In this document: in pieces, positions 33,032 to 35,752 of the stretch
How the letters are laid out: each line of letters opens with the position of its first letter
Numbering within the stretch: position 1 is the stretch's first letter
Assembly (NCBI GenBank): GCA_016191085.1
Contig: JACPPJ010000027.1
Location: 1 to 35,752 of the forward strand
Origin: Acidobacteriota bacterium
Lineage (GTDB): Bacteria > Acidobacteriota > Terriglobia > 2-12-FULL-54-10
Length of the DNA stretch: 35,752 bases
Reading direction: 5' to 3'
The notes under the pieces: model-generated
What the model saw: the letters and a program-made list of their open reading frames with translations, nothing else
What the model was told of the DNA's origin: nothing
Databases searched by the model: none
Made by a program: the position numbers and the translations under genes

Positions 33032-34639
33032 ATGATCTGTTCCCGTTCCCGTAGACAGTTCACCTGGAGGCGAGCGGTATTGGATTTCGCGATTATCCTG
33101 GCGTGCTCAACACACGCGACGGCGCAGCAGGCCAGAATCGCGTCCGTTTCCGGCGCGCCAGACGCCTCCTTGACGGTACTGGAAGCCGCCGTGCAGCAAC
33201 TGAGGGCCGACGTGGATCGCTCCCGGCGCGAGATGGAGGAATTGCGCCATCAGCTTCAAGCGGCGCGCGACGAGATCGCGACATTCAGGCGGGAATTCTC
33301 AGGAGCGCCGAAGCAACAATCAGGCGAGGAACCTGCTCGCTCCGGTACACGAGTGACTCAAACAATCGCAACACAAAACCAGCTCGCTGCCGAAGCGGAG
33401 CGCCTGCCCGATGTGGATCATCGTATTGCAGCATTGGCAGAAGAGCAGCAATTGCTCAGTGCGAAGGTGCAAGAGCAATACCAAACAAAAGTCGAAAGCG
33501 GCTCCAAATACAGGGTCCGGGTTTCCGGCATGGCGCTGCTGAACGTGTTCGCCACTCGGGGCCCGACGGACAACATCGATGTGCCCACGTATGCGCTGTC
33601 GGGCGGCACATACTCCGGCGATAGCTTCGGGGCTTCCGTGCGTCAGTCGCTATTCGGACTCGAGGTTTTCGGACCCAGGGTGGGCGGCGCTAAGAGCAAT
33701 GGAGATGTTCAGTTTGACTTCTTTGGCGGATTCCCGAACACACCCGACGGCGTGACGGCCGGACTTGTACGGATGCGCACCGCCAGGATCGCATTCGAAT
33801 GGCCCCACACGTCTATTGTCGCAGGGCAGGATACTCCGTTCTTTTCTCCGCTGTCGCCAACGTCGCTGGCGTCGACGGCGTATCCGGCATTGTCTGCGGC
33901 TGGCAATTTGTGGGTCTGGACGCCGCAGGTGAGAGTAGAGCATCGAGCGGCTCTGTGGGAGAATTCAAGTCTGCTGTTGCAGGGCGGCATTCTCGATGCA
34001 TTGACTGGAGAACCGCCGGGGTACTCATATTATCGCGTGCCGCAGGCGGGCGAGAGGGCGGGAGCGCCTGCTTATGCAGCGAGGGCAGCATTCACGCGCG
34101 CGGCATTTGACCGCACATTTGCTGCCGGCGCGGGTCTGTACTTTGCCAAGCAAGACTGGGATCAGGGGAGAACGCTGAACGCGTGGGCCGCTACGCTCGA
34201 CTGGGATTTGCCCTTGGGGCCGTGGTTGTCGCTCAGGGGCGAATTCTACCGGGGCCGCGGAATTGGCGGGCTGGGCGGTGGCGGAGGACGCAGCGTGCTA
34301 TTCAGCGGACCACCGAATTTGGTTAGCACGTCCATTGTTGGCCTGAACACGGCAGGCGGATGGACACAGTTGAAAGTAAAGCCGGTCGAGAGGCTGGAGT
34401 TCAACGGCGCGTTCGGCGAGGATTACTCCTTCTCGTCAGACTTGCACCGCTTCGGGTATAGTCAAAGTTATCTGAATGTGTCGCTGGAGAGGAACGCGAG
34501 CGCCTTTTGGAATGTCATCTATCGCGCGCGCTCGAATTTGCTGTTTTCGGTTGAATACAGGCGTTTATGGACCTCCGAGTTGTATTCACCGGAGCGCAGC
34601 GCCGGCCACATAAATTTCAGCGCCGGGATACTCTTTTGA
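33032..34639 (+). CDS. Outer-membrane porin-like protein with coiled-coil N-terminus
   Basis: Start at ATG 33032, preceded by GGGAGG with 5-nt spacing. A signal peptide (AVLDFAIILACSTHATAQQ) is followed by a coiled coil of about 100 residues (VLEAAVQQLRADVDRSRREMEEL, HRIAALAEEQQLLSAKVQEQ). Residues about 165-535 are rich in alternating aromatic/polar strands (GNLWVWTPQVRVEHRAALW, LNAWAATLDWDLPLGPWLSLRGEFY) and end in Phe, the classical beta-barrel terminal signature. The architecture resembles DcaP-type trimeric porins with a periplasmic coiled coil. The exported solute is unknown. It is 26 nt before the cupredoxin gene, so co-transcribed. Confidence 0.8.
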   Translation: MICSRSRRQFTWRRAVLDFAIILACSTHATAQQARIASVSGAPDASLTVLEAAVQQLRADVDRSRREMEELRHQLQAARDEIATFRREFSGAPKQQSGEEPARSGTRVTQTIATQNQLAAEAERLPDVDHRIAALAEEQQLLSAKVQEQYQTKVESGSKYRVRVSGMALLNVFATRGPTDNIDVPTYALSGGTYSGDSFGASVRQSLFGLEVFGPRVGGAKSNGDVQFDFFGGFPNTPDGVTAGLVRMRTARIAFEWPHTSIVAGQDTPFFSPLSPTSLASTAYPALSAAGNLWVWTPQVRVEHRAALWENSSLLLQGGILDALTGEPPGYSYYRVPQAGERAGAPAYAARAAFTRAAFDRTFAAGAGLYFAKQDWDQGRTLNAWAATLDWDLPLGPWLSLRGEFYRGRGIGGLGGGGGRSVLFSGPPNLVSTSIVGLNTAGGWTQLKVKPVERLEFNGAFGEDYSFSSDLHRFGYSQSYLNVSLERNASAFWNVIYRARSNLLFSVEYRRLWTSELYSPERSAGHINFSAGILF

Positions 34640-34665
34640 ACTGCCATCGTGGGAAAGATCACCGG

Positions 34666-35382
34666 ATGACAGCGCTGCTGCTCGCATTCTTATGTGGCAT
34701 GGCGGCTGTCGATGGTGCCTCTGCTGTTGTGAGCGGCTCGGTGTCAATAGCCAATCACGACGGCAAAAAGCCGAACAACTCGAATACGGTGGTTTGGCTC
34801 ACGCCTGTTCCAGCCCCTAGCGCTGTTGACCGTGAGGCGCTGTCGCAGCTTGCCGCCCAGAAGTTCCGGCTGATTCAGCAGCGCAAGCGGTTTGAGCCTC
34901 ACGTAATCGCGGTTCCGGTTGGAGCTGTGGTGGAATTCCCGAACCACGACCCATTCTTCCACAACGTATTCTCATTGTTCGAAGGCAAACGGTTCGACCT
35001 TGGGCTGTACGAGGCAGGTACCACTCACACTGTGCGGTTTGACCGTCCCGGCATATCGTACATCTTCTGCAACATCCACCCGGAGATGAGCGCCGTTGTA
35101 GTGGTGTTGAATACTCCGTATTATGCGGTCTCGAACCGTGCCGGAGAAGTTACCATAAGCAATGTACCCGCCGGACGCTACATGGTGGGCGTATGGCACG
35201 AAGGCTCCTCGCAGGAGTCGCTGAAGGAAGTTGCTCGCGAGATCACCGTGTCGGCTAGTGGGGGATCGCTCGGCTCCATCCGCCTGGCCACATCGACTGA
35301 CTTGCTGACGCCGCACAAAAATAAGTACGGACGCGACTACGACCGCCCCAACCCTCCCGGCGTGTTGTACGACCAACGGTGA
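34666..35382 (+). CDS. Exported cupredoxin-like protein
   Basis: A periplasmic or secreted protein with a signal peptide (ALLLAFLCGMAAVDGASA). A plastocyanin/azurin-like domain occupies residues about 75-150. His99 (FFHNVF), Cys135 and His138 (FCNIHPE) and Met141 form a complete type 1 copper site. After it come a carboxypeptidase-regulatory-like beta-sandwich segment (AVSNRAGEVTISNVPAGRYMVGVWHEG, residues about 153-180) and a short polar tail. The ATG at 34666 removes a non-homologous N-terminal stretch. Its role is probably electron transfer or copper handling at the cell surface, together with the porin. Confident on the copper site, unsure of the pathway. Confidence 0.85.
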   Translation: MTALLLAFLCGMAAVDGASAVVSGSVSIANHDGKKPNNSNTVVWLTPVPAPSAVDREALSQLAAQKFRLIQQRKRFEPHVIAVPVGAVVEFPNHDPFFHNVFSLFEGKRFDLGLYEAGTTHTVRFDRPGISYIFCNIHPEMSAVVVVLNTPYYAVSNRAGEVTISNVPAGRYMVGVWHEGSSQESLKEVAREITVSASGGSLGSIRLATSTDLLTPHKNKYGRDYDRPNPPGVLYDQR

Positions 35383-35628
35383 TGTAGTAGCCGACGACGA
35401 GCCCATGACTGCCAAATCGATCCTCCACAGCAATACTAAACGACCAAGGAAATTTTTTCGCTGACGGCAGGCGGTTGTGTGATATAGCCACCCCAAAAAA
35501 TTGAGGAGCATCGGCATCTACCAACAAAACCTTGAGTGCGTCGCCGCCTTCCCCCGATTTCCCGTCTGCCTCCGGTTTTTCCCCGTTTTCCCAGGTCCGC
35601 TTAAGCACGGGCTAGAGCATTTCTCCTG
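35383..35628. other. Unassigned sequence between cupredoxin gene and IS630 remnant
   Basis: I see no gene I can support. A leftward frame of about 115 codons exists but resembles nothing I recognise and overlaps the cupredoxin gene. The sequence AGAGCATTTCTCC at 35613-35625, close to the transposase stop, may be the terminal inverted repeat of the insertion sequence. Confidence 0.35.
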
Positions 35629-35751
35629 TTACTGTAGATCATAGCCGCAATGGCGAAACCAAGCGGACGCGTCACTGGGTGTGATCGTTACGATGGCCTC
35701 GGAAATTGCTTGTTGCAGGGAATCCACGGTTCGAGCCTTGAGCGAGCGGAG
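35629..35751 (-). pseudogene. C-terminus of an IS630-family transposase (cut by the window edge)
   Basis: Reading the minus strand from 35751, 40 codons end at TAA (35631-35629). The last residues, ITPSDASAWFRHCGYDLQ, match the characteristic end of IS630/ISRSO5-like DDE transposases, where ARTVDSL...ISEAI...TPE...FRHCGY follows the last catalytic Glu. Only the tail lies inside the window, so whether the element is intact cannot be judged. Such elements insert at TA. Confidence 0.6.
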
Positions 35752-35752
35752 C

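Noticed and set aside
35255-35608. Leftward frame overlapping the cupredoxin gene
   Set aside because: It runs antisense into a well-supported gene and shows no recognisable domain.
1-35752. CRISPR arrays, tRNA, rRNA, toxin-antitoxin or defence systems
   Set aside because: No regularly spaced direct repeats, cloverleaf-like segments or signature proteins were seen by eye on either strand.

Overview
The window is about 58% GC and densely coded, with 31 protein genes I can support plus two partial or broken ones. I read it as chromosomal DNA of an acidobacterium, most likely Solibacter/Bryobacter-like. The reasons are the gene style (large TPR protein, NHL-type beta-propeller protein, short stand-alone ArgA with a Cys cluster) and multi-hairpin palindromic intergenic repeats that I associate from memory with those genomes. 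No phylogeny was run, so this is inference.

Layout. 1-309: a palindromic repeat. 310-3101 (-): arginine operon argC-argB-short argA plus a 66-aa hypothetical, behind a sigma70-type promoter overlapped by ArgR-box-like operators. 3344-9081 (+): TPR protein, small membrane protein, thiE, a PpiC/SurA-type lipoprotein and a HAD protein. 9133-11206 (-): biotin carboxyl carrier and biotin carboxylase, without a carboxyltransferase. 11592-13769 (+): an exported beta-propeller protein cut by an in-frame TGA that is followed by a SECIS-like hairpin. 13829-15175 (-): PaaK-like ligase. 15410-16294 (+): MBL hydrolase. 16362-16877 (-): tiny zinc-knuckle protein and a small membrane protein. 17499-17825 (+): PilZ-like protein. 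17842-24711 (-): purine cluster purQ-purL-purF-purM-purN, interrupted by two copies of the palindromic repeat. 24959-26459 (-): YceI and pirin. 26582-27073 (+): Nudix hydrolase. 27033-28616 (-): MatB-like acyl-CoA synthetase. 28900-30435 (+): guaA behind a clear promoter. 30491-32933 (-): two-component system, divergent from an outer-membrane porin-like protein and an exported cupredoxin-like protein (33032-35382, +). The right edge carries the C-terminus of an IS630-type transposase.

How the genes work together. Most of the window is housekeeping biosynthesis: arginine (ArgA to ArgB to ArgC), de novo purines (PurF, PurN, PurL+PurQ, PurM, and GuaA toward GMP) and thiamine (ThiE). The most unusual signals are: (1) the in-frame UGA with a hairpin fitting the general bacterial SECIS layout in the propeller gene, which is either a new selenoprotein or a fresh pseudogene; (2) the tandem ARG-box operator over the argC promoter; (3) the three composite palindromic elements; and (4) a HAD protein whose conserved motif III lysine is replaced by asparagine. 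I did not find a defence system, CRISPR array, tRNA or rRNA.
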